DNA from: Cercis canadensis
Taxonomy: Eukaryota > Streptophyta > Magnoliopsida > Fabales > Fabaceae
Length of the DNA: 64,000 nucleotides
Assembly (NCBI GenBank): GCA_003255065.1
Contig: QAOA01001012.1
Coordinates: forward strand, 1-64,000
Reading direction: 5' to 3'
Shown here: positions 50,046 to 62,737 of the stretch, one piece after another
Layout: every line of letters begins with the position of its first letter
Numbering within the stretch: position 1 is the stretch's first letter
Notes under the pieces: model-generated
What the model was told of the DNA's origin: nothing
The model's input: the letters and a program-made list of their open reading frames with translations, nothing else
The model's database searches: none
Program-made: the position numbers and the translations under genes

Positions 50046-52552
50046 ATGTCAAAGAAACGAGAGAAGAAATCTTTATTTTGCTTCTGTCATTTTGGGGGAA
50101 ATATAGTCGTGAATGAAGATAAATCTGTTTCCTACAAGGGTGGTTCTGTTGATGGCATTGTGATAAATGAAGACATCACATACGATGCATTCATTGGCAT
50201 GATATGTGAACAGTTATCCATAACTCCAAGTGGAAAGTCATTTCAGTACTCGGTTAAATTTGATAAGTCATGTCTCTTGCCCTTGAAAGACCAAAATGGC
50301 TTGAATAAATTTTTGCAGTTCAATGATGGCTCTGGATGTGTGTATATAGCAGAAACAAGAGAAATTGCACTTGCACCGCCTATAGTTGGGAGCACAAGGT
50401 ACGTGAATATGCAGTTATTACTTAATTATGTATGTAGCTTTGACTTTGTCTGACATGAATGTGTTTTCCTTTATCCACTATTAGGTCATCTGACAAAGAG
50501 AGCCATTCAGCTGCAAATATACATGCTGAAGTTGTGTGTGCTGATAGAGATCTAGTTGGGTGCTCTAACACACAAAATGATTCAAGTGCTGAATATGATA
50601 ATGGAGACGATGCGGAAGTTGAATGTGCTGGTAGAGAATTAGTTGGGTGTTCTAACACAGAGAACCGGGACCAGGCACTGCTGGAAGGCTGTGCCTCTAG
50701 TGAGAAAATGTTAGTTATGCATGCTGACTATGCTAATGAAATAAGTAAAGATCTGATATTTAATAGTGCTGAGGAATTGCGCCTAGCATTGTATAAGTAT
50801 TCCCTTGCAAAACGTTTCAAGTACAAATTCACAAGAAATGCCTTAGACCGGATAAAAGTGAAGTGCATGGCTGATAAATGCCCGTGGAAATTGACAGCTC
50901 ATAGCATTGGAGATAGTGGTCTATATAGAGTACATGCATTTATTGAGGAGCATGACCATGAGGGTTTAGGTTATTATTATTCCGAGCCCTTCTATAAAGC
51001 AAAATGGGTTATGAAATTGGTCAAAGAGAAGGTTAAAGGAAGTCCAGATTGCTTATCTACAAAGACTTGTAAAGACCTTCTTGCACACCTTACCCTGGAT
51101 GTTGACAGTCGCCAGACATTTAGATTTAGGGAACAATTGAAGGTTGCTATCAATGGGAAGAAGGAAGACACATTCAGGTTAATTCCTTGGATGTGCCAGC
51201 ATATGATGAGTGTAATGCCTGGTACAGTTGCTGCGTGGTCATCCACAGGAGAAAATCGATTCAAGCAATTATTTGTTGCTTATCACAGCTCTATAAGTGG
51301 ATTTCAACTTGGGTGCAGGCCGCTGATCTTTATTGATGAATTCCTTCTGCATGATGATTGCAAAGGAACTTTGTTGTCTTTCACTGCATTGGATGCAAAT
51401 GATGAAGTTTTTCCTGTGGCTTATGGGGTGGAAGCTTCATCATCTGGGGATGTTGATTGGGCATGGTTTATTGAAAAACTTAAGTTGGTTGTGGGTGAGA
51501 GGGAGGTTATTATAATCTCTGAAGGAAAGCAAAGCATGCTAGACAAACTCCACGAGTTATTTAGCCTTGCCATACATTCCCATTGTTATCTGCAGCTACA
51601 GCAAAATTTTGGCTCATACATTGGTAAATTACAAATGGGATCCAGATCAAGCTCAAAGAAAGCTGCCTTTGACCTATTGAAAACCATTGCCTTCGCAAGG
51701 TCAGATGCAGATTACAATAATGCTCTAATGACCTTGCATCGTGTCAATAAAGATATATATGACTGGGTTTTAGCCAGTGGCCCTGAGAATTGGGCCAATT
51801 CACAGTTTAAAGGGAAGCGATGGGACAAGCTGAACTCTGATGAGACTGATCCCTATAATTCATGGCTGTTAACTGAATGCCAAAAGCCACTTGTGGAGTT
51901 TATGAAAGTACACTCATGTAAATTGGCTGATTTGTTACAAAACCGACGAAGACATCTTCAGGATTGGAAAGGTTCAGTGGGAAACAAAATTGATATGAAA
52001 ATTAAAGATAACATGACTAAAGCCCAGAACCTAGTTGTAACTAGAGTATCGGATTTTGTATTTGATTTTGATGTTCAGAAATCAACAATCAAGGTGGATT
52101 TGAGAGGAATGAACTGCTCCTGCTTAGAGTGGCAGATGACTGGAATTCCTTGTGCACATGCATGCAAGGCAACACAATGGGCAAATCTTGATGTTAATCA
52201 GTTTGTTGAGAAGTGGTTCCTTAGAGAGACGCAGGAGATTATTTATGAGAAGACAATGCCTGATTTTTCTATGCTTGACATTCATGCCTCTGATGATAAT
52301 CTCAATCCCAAGTATGATGTGCCATTTGATCTAAAAGCTCCGGGTGTGAAACGACCACCCGGCCGTCCTAGGGTTACTCAACCAAACAAGAGACCAGCCT
52401 GTTCTGATTGTGATGCAAGTAACAGGAGAGCTTATACCTGTTTACATTGTAAAGGGACTGGACACAATCAGAGAACTTGTAAAAAGAGTAAACAGAGCCA
52501 TGAGGGGTCTCCTACTTCTTCACATTGCGATGAACCTGGAAGAAGCCAGTGA
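50046..52552 (+). CDS. MUSTANG-type domesticated Mutator-like transposase with PB1 domain
   Basis: Two coding exons, 50046-50398 and 50485-52552, total 2421 nt, 806 residues. Domains in order: PB1 (~19-102); an acidic linker with a 29-residue tandem repeat (134-178); a Mutator-type DNA-binding domain (~208-277) with C..C..H..H spacing; a MULE transposase core (~397-494); a SWIM zinc finger with Cys662, Cys664, Cys674 and His676; an AT-hook-like RPPGRPR (741-747); and a zinc knuckle CLHCKGTGHNQRTC (770-783). The first catalytic Asp is present (Asp402), but the usual second Asp in the ISD motif reads ISE (Glu464). No terminal inverted repeats surround the gene. Family knowledge: PB1-bearing MUSTANG genes are host transposase-derived proteins needed for normal growth and flowering, probably acting as DNA-binding regulators in the nucleus. 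Confidence 0.92.
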
Positions 52553-54739
52553 ACTTGGGGTTAGACATAATAGAATTTTTTATAGTTCTGATATATTTAT
52601 ATGTTTTCTATGTCTTTCCCTTGTGATAGTTCTCCTTTGTATTTGTCAGTAAAGGTGAAATTTTGGTTAACTTGAGATTTCAGAGGGGAAATGCATAATG
52701 TAAAGGAAACAGAACTGTGAATTTCACAGGAGTTACATGAATGCTGCATGAAAAGAGAAGGATTTCAATATTTAAAATTTGAGCTTTCTTTTTTCAATGG
52801 TGCTAGTTCTACGACTAGTGCAGTTACAAATGTGCATATGCCCCAGCTTTAGAACAACAAAGTTAAATACTCAATGCTCAATCACACAAATATCCCCAAA
52901 ACCCCATCACTTTTATCTAAACTACGAGTTGCTCAAGAAAGAAAGAAAATTTAAATCCCCCAAAAGAAACTACTGTGGAAGCATATGCTTTTTGAATAAA
53001 TTATACTGATAGTAACAGTTATCTCCTAACAAAGCCGTTTACCTAACGTTCAACCTCAAATGACCTCCAAAACTCTTCCTTCAAATAAGAGGCAGATGGG
53101 AGTGTAAGACAACTAAGACAAGGACCCCATACAGTGCTAGAAAGTAGCCCTTTTAGTAATTGACTCAGCTTTTTCTTGTTAAAAAAAAGGCTACAATGTT
53201 CAGTTTAAATATGTGCTTTTGGATAAGCATAATGCATGTGCAGCTTGTGTGACATATGACAATATACTATTTTCTATTACCTGGCCAGCCAGTAGCTATC
53301 ATGTGTGTATAATTAGCATACTTGGTAATAGTATTATAACACCAGTGGCAATGTGGTCCTGACGGTAACAGAAGTGCAGGGAATACACACGTGACATACG
53401 CGTGCATATCCACCTAACATGCACAATACAATATTCACAGCTATGCACATTGTCAACCCAACTGTTGCTACTATCACACAGTGTCATCATGTCCTTGCAC
53501 AGATTACAGCAACTTGTGTCACCTTGTCTGCTATGAGAATTTCCAATATCCAATAGAATTAAACCTCCATTAACTATGTCTTTCAAATCCACAATTTTTG
53601 GCTGCATGTGTATGTATTTAGTTAAAATAGTTACATTTATACAATTCTTTGCATTAAACTTATGAATCAATTAGCATCTTACTTTTAAATGTTCTGAAAA
53701 TAAAACAAGTTTGGATTTAAACTCAAATGGGAACAATTTAAACTCTCTTTCCACCTCAAAATTGCAAGTGATAACTGATACTAATTCAACTCAGTCTTTT
53801 ATTTATATGATTAGTATTGCATACATCACTTTTTTCCCAGAATATTTTACTTTAAATTTAATTAAATGTACTTAATTTTGTTTAAACCCAACTCACATTT
53901 GTAAAAAGTCAGGAATTCGGTGAGATGACTTCAACCATTTTTTATTAATGTAATATATGAGCTTTCGTACAATATTTGAGCCAAAATAAAAATATAAGCT
54001 TACCCAGTTTGCAGATAGCTTTATTCTAAAGTCGGTGCACATTTACACAAGTGTCTCTAGCTGAGTTCACAAAATAAAGTTGAGGTATGTTATCTTCCTA
54101 CACTCTTATTAGTGGAGTAAAAATGAAAACAATAATCTGCAAGGAGTTTAGATTTGATAAAATATATAAATATAAATATACCAAAAATAAATATTTTTTT
54201 TATCCTCTTAAATTTAAATTATATTAACAAGAGAATATTCATAATAAAATCGAAGTTAAAATTTTATTTTCACCGTACAAAATTTTAAACGTTTCTACCC
54301 CCACCCAGAAGAGTGAGGGAAGATAGTCCTTGAAGTTTTAACTTAGAACCACATTGACACTTGTACGAGTGTATGACTGTAACATGGTGTAAATAGACTC
54401 TTACTCACTTAAGATGTGTACTCTTATTGGCCTGAAAAGTTAGGATAACTCACATATTCATATAGTACTATAGTGGCCCATATGTCACATAATAAAGCCA
54501 AACACAGTAAGACAACCAGACAACATATGAGAAAAGAAAAATATAAAGCAAACATAATTTCAACTACTACACATTACATAGATATGATTCACTCACAACC
54601 ATTCCTAACACATCCGTTCTCCCTCACCAAATTACAGTAAAAAGCTACTACTTTGGTAAAGGGAGTCTTTCAAGTCAAACACCTAGCTTTGTTTTCTTTT
54701 TATCTTTTTCAATTTTTGGCTCTACAAACACAATCTAAA
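52553..54739. other. Spacer between convergent MUSTANG and HIPP genes
   Basis: 52553 to about 52800 is likely the MUSTANG 3' untranslated region, and ~54550-54739 the HIPP 3' untranslated region. A Cys-rich minus-strand open frame at 53299-53670 (123 codons) has no recognised domain and ordinary intergenic composition around it; it is left uncalled. Confidence 0.5.
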
Positions 54740-56821
54740 TTACATTATTGAGCAGCTACTGCTGGTGTTCTCATCACTGAACATGTGTGCTGCAGAATGA
54801 TCGCCAGCCCCAGAGTAATTGGGTAAGGAATAGGAGTAAGAGGCAGGGTTGTGGTTGTAGTTATAATAATAACCAGTGCTAGGAGGAACAAAGGGGGACC
54901 TGTGATACATCATCTGGGGTTGTTGCTGCATAACTTGCCTATTCTGCATGTTCATGTTCATCAATTGAGATGGTTGATTGTTGAATCCATTCATGTTCAT
55001 TAGCAAGGATGCTGGGTATTGACCAGTGGCAAAAGCACCATTTGGTAACCCAGCAGAAGATCCTGCAACACCATTGTTGGGTTGAACTTGAAAACCTCCC
55101 AAGCCATTGGGATTACTCCCTAAAACAGTAGCACTACTACCATTGCCACTATTTCCATTGAAACCAGCAAGGCTCATCATAGTGCCAATGTCATTTGCCC
55201 TTTTGGCTTCTCCAAGATTGAGGCCTTCACCACCCAAATGAGGATTGTTCATTTTCAGAGCTGCTATGGTTTTCTGATCAAGCCCAGCAGGGTTACCCTT
55301 CATGCCCATATTCTGATTTGGGTTTCCTTTCTTGCCACCATTGGCATTAGCAACATTGTTGTTCATCTTGCCATTGTTTTGAGCAGCAGCAATTGCTGCT
55401 CCAACCCCTTTCTTTGCATTGTTTGCTTCAGCTGCTTGCTGCCTCAGCAAATTCAGCTGATTAGCTTTCTCCCTGATAAACCTCAGTTCATCTTCATTAA
55501 AGTCATCCTCATCATCTTCATCATAGTAGTCATCATCCTCTTCAGAGAAAAAAGCAGGAAACTTCTGTTGATTTTTGAATGCCTCAAGCCCCTTGGCCAG
55601 TCCTCCTTGTTTTTGCCCTTTGTTCTTGTCATCTTTGATGCAGTTGTTCTTCTGCTTCTGGTTCTGATTCTGATTTGCTTTCTGAGAAGACCAAAGCTCA
55701 GCATGTTTTCCAGCTCTGACCAGCTTCTTGATCAAAGTTGCAGCATCCACACTTCCTGAAACTGTCACTTTCTGCTGTTCTGCATCTATCTGAACTTGGT
55801 AAACACCTGCAAAAGAAAGGGTCAAAAGAACACAAGCGAAAACCACAAACATCAATTACAAGTACACTAATAAATTACAAGATCAACTCCTATTTTTGTA
55901 TCTCCACCTTCGAGAATGCACAAACTCTATCAATCCCACTCTCTAAGGAACAAGCCCAGATGATCTTTTCTTTAATGTGGTAAACTTTTCTCACTCATTT
56001 AATTTTCACCAAAAATTTCAGTACTTTACAAATTCCTTCACATAACCCAGATCCTATAGTAAAATCAGACTAATTACCATTTAAAGGAGTGAACTTTACA
56101 CAAAAGAATTTGAAAAACAGAAGATTCTTGCCTTGTCTTCCTTATGGGGAAAATCATTATAAAATGGGCAAAAAAAGAATTGCTTGGTTTTCAATAAATT
56201 TAGAATAACCCTCCTAAATGTTCCTAAATAATGTTGCTAGCACTCAATTTTGGTATGGCTATAATAAATGTGCATTGTTATGAGTTTCATCTAGCAGAGT
56301 AATTCCCAATTTTTCTTTTTCCGTACAATTTTCTCCTCAACCAAACAATGCAGATAAGATATTGTAGTCAGTAATGAGAGCAAAGAGAGTCAACAGTAAG
56401 GACAAGACAGGAAATGGAAAAGAAAGGGAGGACCTTCAATTCTCTGAAGGAGTTTCTTCACTTTCTGCTTACACCCATCACAGTGAATGTTCACTTTGAG
56501 AACACAAGTCTGTAGATGAAAAAAATAAGAAGAAACAACAAAGCAAACAACAAAAAAACAGAAAGATTCCTCAGGAAAAGAACAATACCCAACTTTGCTG
56601 TGTTCATAGAGAAAACGAAATTAAAATTTAAAAAAAAAAGATAAACCCATAAATGAAAAAAGAGGCTCAAAAGACAGAAAGAATGTGGTGGTGGATAAGG
56701 GGGAGNAAAAGATTAAACCATAAATGAAAAAAGAGGCTCAAAAGGCAGAAAGAATGTGGTGGTGGATAAGGGGGAGAAAGACCTGGATTTTAAGGAGCTT
56801 AAAGTCTTCTTCTTTAGTCAT
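54740..56821 (-). CDS. HIPP: Heavy-metal-associated isoprenylated plant protein (HIPP)
   Basis: Three minus-strand exons, 56783-56821, 56434-56509 and 54740-55806, give 1182 nt, 393 residues. An HMA domain (~14-75) carries the metal-binding CDGC (Cys23, Cys26). It is followed by a Lys/Asn/Gln-rich linker, an acidic Asp/Glu run (~100-120), a long Gly/Asn/Met-rich region, a Pro/Tyr-rich segment and the C-terminal CaaX box CSIM (390-393), predicted to be prenylated on Cys390 (Met at the end favours farnesyl). This is the long, low-complexity HIPP type. Family knowledge: HIPPs bind heavy metals and act in metal homeostasis or as regulators at membranes, plasmodesmata or the nucleus; the role here is inferred. 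N56706 lies in intron 1 with a ~70-bp stutter and does not touch coding sequence. Confidence 0.94.
56637..56776. repeat. 70-bp N-join stutter in HIPP intron 1
   Basis: 56637-56705 recurs at 56707-56776 around N56706. It ends a few bases before the exon 1 donor, so the real intron is probably ~70 bp shorter. Confidence 0.85.
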
Positions 56822-57425
56822 TTCTTCAGTGCTGTTTGGAATGAAACACGCTCCCTCTTTTCACTCTCTCTTTCTCTCTCTCTCTAATTTGGAACCAAAA
56901 AACTAGGCTAAGGCACTAAGGCAGTGGGGGTAAAAGGGGTTGCATGTGAGTTTCTACAATTTATAGATTCTACTTTCTTTCTGTGCTACCTCAGCTACTC
57001 TTCTTCCCCTCTCAAGTTCTCAAAAGAAGACAAAACAAAGGCACATGGGGCTTCAGCTGAGCTCAAGAATAAAATATAAATATAAAGGGACGGCTAAGTT
57101 TCCCTATTTATTGAGCTTCCGTTACCCCTTCTTAATAGTAGAAGGAGCTTCTGCTGAAACTTTAGACACGAATTTGATAGTATAGTAAATTAAATGTAAT
57201 TTACAAAAAAATTAACTATTTTAATATAGATAAAGTAATTTAATGTTTTAATATTTTTATAATAATATTAATTTTATACTATGAGTTACACCAAAACTAA
57301 ATTACAAGTGAGTAGCGGTACCCACTGAGCTAAGATAGCATGCATTAAAATAAAAATGGTGAGAATAATGCAAAGGTAACAACAAATGGCAAGACAAACA
57401 GTAGAAAATCACAAACAGGAAAAGG

Positions 57426-57432
<7 letters not shown>

Positions 57433-57464
<32 letters not shown>
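57433..57464. repeat. (GA)n microsatellite
   Basis: An uninterrupted run of about 16 GA units in the far upstream region of the HIPP gene, followed by more purine-rich GA/GGGA sequence to ~57540. Probably polymorphic. Confidence 0.95.
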
Positions 57465-57467
<3 letters not shown>

Positions 57468-57716
57468 AAGTCAAGGGAAAATTCAAAGAAAAAGTGGGAG
57501 ATAGAGAAAGAAAAAGAAAAGAGAGAGAGAGAATAGGGGGATTGCTCTGAATTCTGAAATGATGTGATTTAACGTTAAATACTGGCGGGAAACAATAAAA
57601 GAAGAACAGCGACTTGACACGCCCAACTCTTACTCTGTACTCTTTGTCGCTTCTCAATATACCCCTCTTGTTTCTCGTGATAATTTTATTATTTTTTGGT
57701 GAGTCTACATTTTTTT

Positions 57717-57975
57717 AATTGTGTGAGACTCACTAAAATTTATAATATAATTTTATTATTAATATAAAATTTTTAAAAATTAAATTATTTAATATATGTT
57801 AAAATACATAATTTTTTATAAAATATAAAAATTTATAATATTAAAAAATTATTTTTATATCTTATCAATTCTTATATTTTATAAAAAAGTTGTATATTCT
57901 AACTTATGTTTAGTGATTTAATTTTTTTAATATATTTTCAATAACACTAAAATTATTGAATGAGTCTCAATCAAC
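57717..57975. mobile_element. AT-rich MITE, family E
   Basis: The halves are inverted: 'gagactcactaaaattt' near the left, and the reverse complement of the right gives gagactcattcaataatttt. Inside, 'aatacataattttttataaa' on the left pairs with its inverse on the right. The same words occur in the interrupted copy at 62738-63500. No clear target duplication. Confidence 0.6.
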
Positions 57976-60525
57976 TAAGAAAAGTATAGTGTAACCCTCA
58001 CATTTTTTTTTAACAATATTATTTGCTCTATTTTAAGTTTATCTTTTGTTTTTTTCCTTGGAAAACACTATGTTCTATGTTTTGGTTTTAATCAAGTAGC
58101 AAACAAGAAAAGCATTGATTTGCTCCCCTTTTGGTTTGCACCCTATAGAACTTGTCCGTTCTCATGTTTTAAGTCTTGGAACCATTAAGTCTTTCTCACA
58201 TAAGGATCACATGGCACAACTTTGCTATTTTTTGAACTTAGTATAATTTTGGAGTCCTTTGGAGGTTGGAGATCAGTGGGATTAGGTTTGAGAAGTCTAG
58301 AACACAGCCAAGTCTAAGATGCTTTATATAAAAACCAGAATGATGCAATTTCAATGACTGCTTTTGGAGTCCTTCACTCTCTATAATGTTGTGAAGAGAT
58401 GTTTAATTGTGTGTTTTTTTGGGTCAATACATTCCTTCCTTCACTTCTTATAAGGAATGTGTTGTTTTAGGACTTTGGACTTTATCACTTCTTCTTTATT
58501 GTCTTCAATCATAACAATACTAATTTAGTTAGTTTGCTTATTTAATTAGTAATGCAGTATGATATGAGATTAGGGTTTGTAATTGAGAAATTGAGTTTAA
58601 TTTAGAATTAATGAAATGGATTAAGATTATATTTTTATTCTCATTAAAATTAGTTGATATTCCTAATAGAATTAGGGTTACCATTATTTTCACATCTTAC
58701 CACATTAATAACTTGATCAAGTACATGATACCATGCCATTAAGAAAAGAGAAGCACTAACTCTAAATCAAAACCTATATCCCAAGTAGAGAAACAAAAAA
58801 TTCATATTTAAAATGAAAATGATAAAACAAGAATAAAAAATGCCAAATACTCTTTAGAAGTAAAGTGCCCTTAGATAACACCTAATAAATGCAATATATT
58901 TATCTAAATTAGTCAAACTTTAAATTCTAAGACCAACACTCNTTTTTTTTTTTTTAAAATGTACAAGCCGATATAAAAAAGGTACCCTTAAAATTATCTG
59001 ATGAGCCACTTAGTATGATGCCTAAAGTTAACATAAAAATACCTTTGCTCATGAAACAAAAAGGAAAGAATAATAGGTAATGAGGTTAATTAAATAAGTG
59101 TAATTTTAAAAATATACAATCATCATTCAGTACTTTGTCATTAACAAAATTGTTGATTTTTTCTCCAAAATTTACTTTTCTACATTTTATCTTTTCTATC
59201 TCTTCATTTCATTCCCTCATACTAATTAATTAAATCACTACAACTACTATTATTTATTAGAGAAAATAAAAATCAGATAAGCATCATCTTAGTAAGTTTA
59301 GCTTAGTATATATTTTCAAAAACCCTACTCTTTTTCAGCTTATTTGTAATTATCAAGAAATTTATTTTATTTTATTTTCATAATAATTTATTTGTTTTTT
59401 TATTCAATAATTATAGTATCACGATGAAATTTTACACACCAAAATTGGGCTTGTTTGATTTCAATTTTTAAAAATTATTTTTTATTTTTTTAAAAAATAA
59501 AATAAAAAAATTTGTCTTATAGAGATGTTTTTATTTAATGTTTTAAAAATTTATTCTCAAAATATTATTCTAAAAATAAAAATAAAAAACAAAAATAAGA
59601 GATTTTTGTTTCTAAAACAAGTAAAAGATAAAGAACATATTATTTTCATTAATAGCACAATGGTAATTATAAATAATTATCTAATTTATTATTTAAAAAT
59701 TATTTTTAAAATAATTTATCAAAAAGATTTTTTTATAATTTTTTTTTGCAGATCAATTTTAAACATAATTTTTTAAAATTAAAAAAAACAAAAACAAACA
59801 TACCCAAAGTTTTCTTCTAATTTTTTATTCAAGTTTTACCATCGTGTCAATTACCTCAAAATAATGCTTAGACCGGGACTGTTAAACGAGATTTTGAATG
59901 TGACGCGATCACAGTTATGATAAACTGATAATAATACGCGGCTAATGGTATTCACGTATTCCCGTGACTTTGTGGGCCCTCCTATGTGGGTTTCAGTTTC
60001 GAGGACAAACACTTTTTTCCCCAGAACAGCCCAGAATTCTTATCTATTATCAAAACACACCACTGAAATTTCTTCTTTTGGTTTTAATTCACATCATCAT
60101 TCTTTTTTATGCAAGCTAAGATATTATTTTATTTCAAAGCAAAAACATGTCATAAATTTTAAAAAATATGTATAAATTATTTATCAAAAAATATTATTAA
60201 CAATGAGATTTAAACCTTAAATCTTACAAATAAAATATTTCAATATTTATCATCATCATTTCTAATAATATTATTTACTCAACTCCTATAATGGTGCTTA
60301 CATGTATGAGTGGTTTTTATAAACTCCAATAGAAATAGAGTCAATTACATAATGATAGGTTTTTTTCTTTATGCAGCAATCTGCTGGTTGGTTTATGTGA
60401 GTGTGGGAACTTTCTAAGTCATAATTGACTATCAAGAAGGCAACTGCGGACTAGTTGTTTTACCATTTATAGTCAACACCGGAAAAAAAAAATACTCTAT
60501 AGTGAAAGATACTTGAGTACAATAG
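57976..60525. other. Spacer without a gene
   Basis: Very AT-rich, with an N at 58942 beside a T tract. A slightly GC-richer patch at 59870-60050 looks promoter-like but leads into no supported exon. Confidence 0.5.
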
Positions 60526-61165
60526 AGGTGAAAGGAACCTATGACACACAAATGACAATTTACTTATGTGTTATGGGTTCCTTTCACCTTTTATATATAT
60601 ATATATAAATTTTAAATTAATTTTTTAATATTATTTATATGAACAATGAACCATTTATTTTATTCTTTGATAATTTCAGATTGTAATTGAGTGTCTTTTT
60701 TATTTGTATGATTTTATTTGTTTCTTATTCTCTAAAAATTATGTGGTATCTTCTGAATTGTATGTGGATATCTTTAATTAAATATGTGGTTAATGAGCAT
60801 AGTATGTGATTATAGCCTATACTGCACCATAATTTATATTTTAATATGGGAAAATAATTTTTTCACAAACAAAAATCATCACCAATGAGATAATGGCCTC
60901 TAAGAAGTAAGATTTGTTATAAGTAAATGTAAATTTACACTAACATAAGTAGGTATCCTTCTAACCTACATGATTATTTTTTGGTATTTCTCTCTTGAGA
61001 GATATATGGGTATTCTTTTGACTTTATATAGTTATCATTCATACAATATATAGTTAATGGTTACGGTATATGAGTATCCTAAAAATAATCATAAGGGTAA
61101 CACAAATAATTCATTGTTCACATAAATAATGCTAAAAGAACCAAGTTAAAATTAATATGTATAAA
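60526..61165. mobile_element. Large inverted-repeat element with internal hairpin
   Basis: 60526-60589 is a hairpin with 25-base arms, 22 matching, both starting aggtgaaaggaacc. Immediately right, 60594-60650 is an inverted counterpart of 61099-61165 (shared 'attattta-gaacaatgaa'). Together they look like one ~640-bp foldback element. No target duplication was established. Confidence 0.5.
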
Positions 61166-62737
61166 AAAAGCTTATGTTTTTTTTTTTTACAAACTTTATA
61201 ACCTAAACAATAATTATTTTTTAAAAATACTATAGAGTATGAATAACTTAATTGATACTTTTTAACAAAGATAGTTGAAGAGTTATCACATCTTAATCAC
61301 ACATCATATATATATTTTTTGATATGATTAATCAAATATCATATTTAAACATATTTAATGAATAAACTAGCTTCATATAACGGATTAAACTTTTATTATT
61401 TAACCACCCATGATTAAATTTAAGCCAATTTGACCAATATGTAGGGGTATTATGATATTTTATTAGCTTGTTTTGCATTTGACAACAATTTTGAACTGTG
61501 AATATTACCTAAATTATTATTTGTGATAAAGACATCTAAGAGTCATTTATTTACACTATTATGCATACTTTTTTCTTTTTTGACCATGATTACATTCATA
61601 TTTTAAACTTATAAAAATTTACATGATTGTACTAAAATTTTAATCAAATAATTTAAGTCAAACTTACACTTTATACAATTTTGGAAAAAGTATCATTTTC
61701 TTCAGTAATTATATAGAGCTAAAAGGGAACTAGAGAGTAACCAGAGAATGTTGGCTTCAAAATTTAAAAAGGGAAAGTTTCAAGAGCTCCGATGCAAGAG
61801 AACAAAGGTGGTGGTCCTTTGCCAAACCAAGCAAAGAAAAACACAATGGTTTGAGCCTCAGCATAGTTGAGCTCAAATTTAGGAGTCAAATCCACGAGAA
61901 AAAACAAAGCTAAAATCCACTTTTTAGCCGTCACAATTCCCAAACACATAACCCTTTTAAAACAACTTCTGGTTCAGATACACAGATAGGGAATTATAAA
62001 AAGAAGAAAAAAAAAAAAAGATAGACATAGAAGGAGAGAGAGACTGTGATTTTGTGAGTTTTATTTGGTTGGAACTCGCCCTCACCTCACCTCACCTCGT
62101 GATCCATGTCATAAGCATAAGAAGCAGGTTTGTTTTGCTGGTCTTTCACTGCATAGGCGTATGTGACACTAGAGGGTGCACGCAATCACACAAAGGCAGT
62201 AAAAAGTGAAGCAAGTATGTAAGAACTTTAAAGGCTATGGGAGAAGGAGGTTCAGTGTTAGGCTTGTTAGGTCCATCATTACTTGCTCCCTTCCCCAGCA
62301 CCTGCAAATGCTCTCTCTTTCTCTTTCTCTCTACCAAAAGTTGTATTTTTTCTTTCTTTATGTCTTTGCTTCTTCATCAAGGTTGTGATTTTGTTCTGCC
62401 ATAATTAGCTTTAACTGCCACTGACCGCATAGGCCATGGGGTGTCTCTGTCATCTGGGGCTCTATGCAATGTAATTTTCTGTTGTGAAGCTCGAGTGAGA
62501 GTCAAATTCTCTGAATCACCTCCTGCTTCTTTCTGCTCGTAAAAATTTGTAGGTGAGAGAAGGAAGAGATTTGGATCAAAAGAATCTGGTCCAGTTCTAG
62601 CCCCGTTTTAGTATTGGCAACTCATAAATGGTAACAGTTGGAACTCACCAATTTGGGGGACAAACTAATGCACATTTATTTATTTATTTTTACATATTCT
62701 CTTTAGTTAAATGAAACTTAATGAAATTTATCATGTA
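61166..62737. other. Spacer with a transcript-like stretch on the minus strand
   Basis: 61740-62600 is less AT-rich than its surroundings and has C/T-rich tracts (62310-62340) and a ctcac minisatellite (~62080-62100). Short minus-strand frames (61764-61949, 62146-62337) resemble nothing known. It could be a noncoding RNA gene; no miRNA hairpin was recognised. Confidence 0.35.

Noticed and set aside
53299..53670. 123-codon Cys-rich minus-strand open frame
   Set aside because: The Cys spacing fits no zinc-binding family I can name, and it lies between the 3' ends of two convergent genes.
55238..55759. 173-codon plus-strand open frame
   Set aside because: It is antisense to the large HIPP exon and is explained by that exon's skewed codon composition.
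57409..57657. 82-codon Ser/Leu-rich minus-strand frame
   Set aside because: It is created by the (GA)n microsatellite read on the other strand.
61764..61830. Possible miR399 target-mimic motif (tcctttgccaa)
   Set aside because: It differs from the conserved core TCCTTTGGCA at a key base and lacks the central bulge context.
62200..62340. Possible miRNA precursor (agcacctgcaaatgc resembles part of miR530)
   Set aside because: The match is imperfect and no complementary arm lies within hairpin distance.
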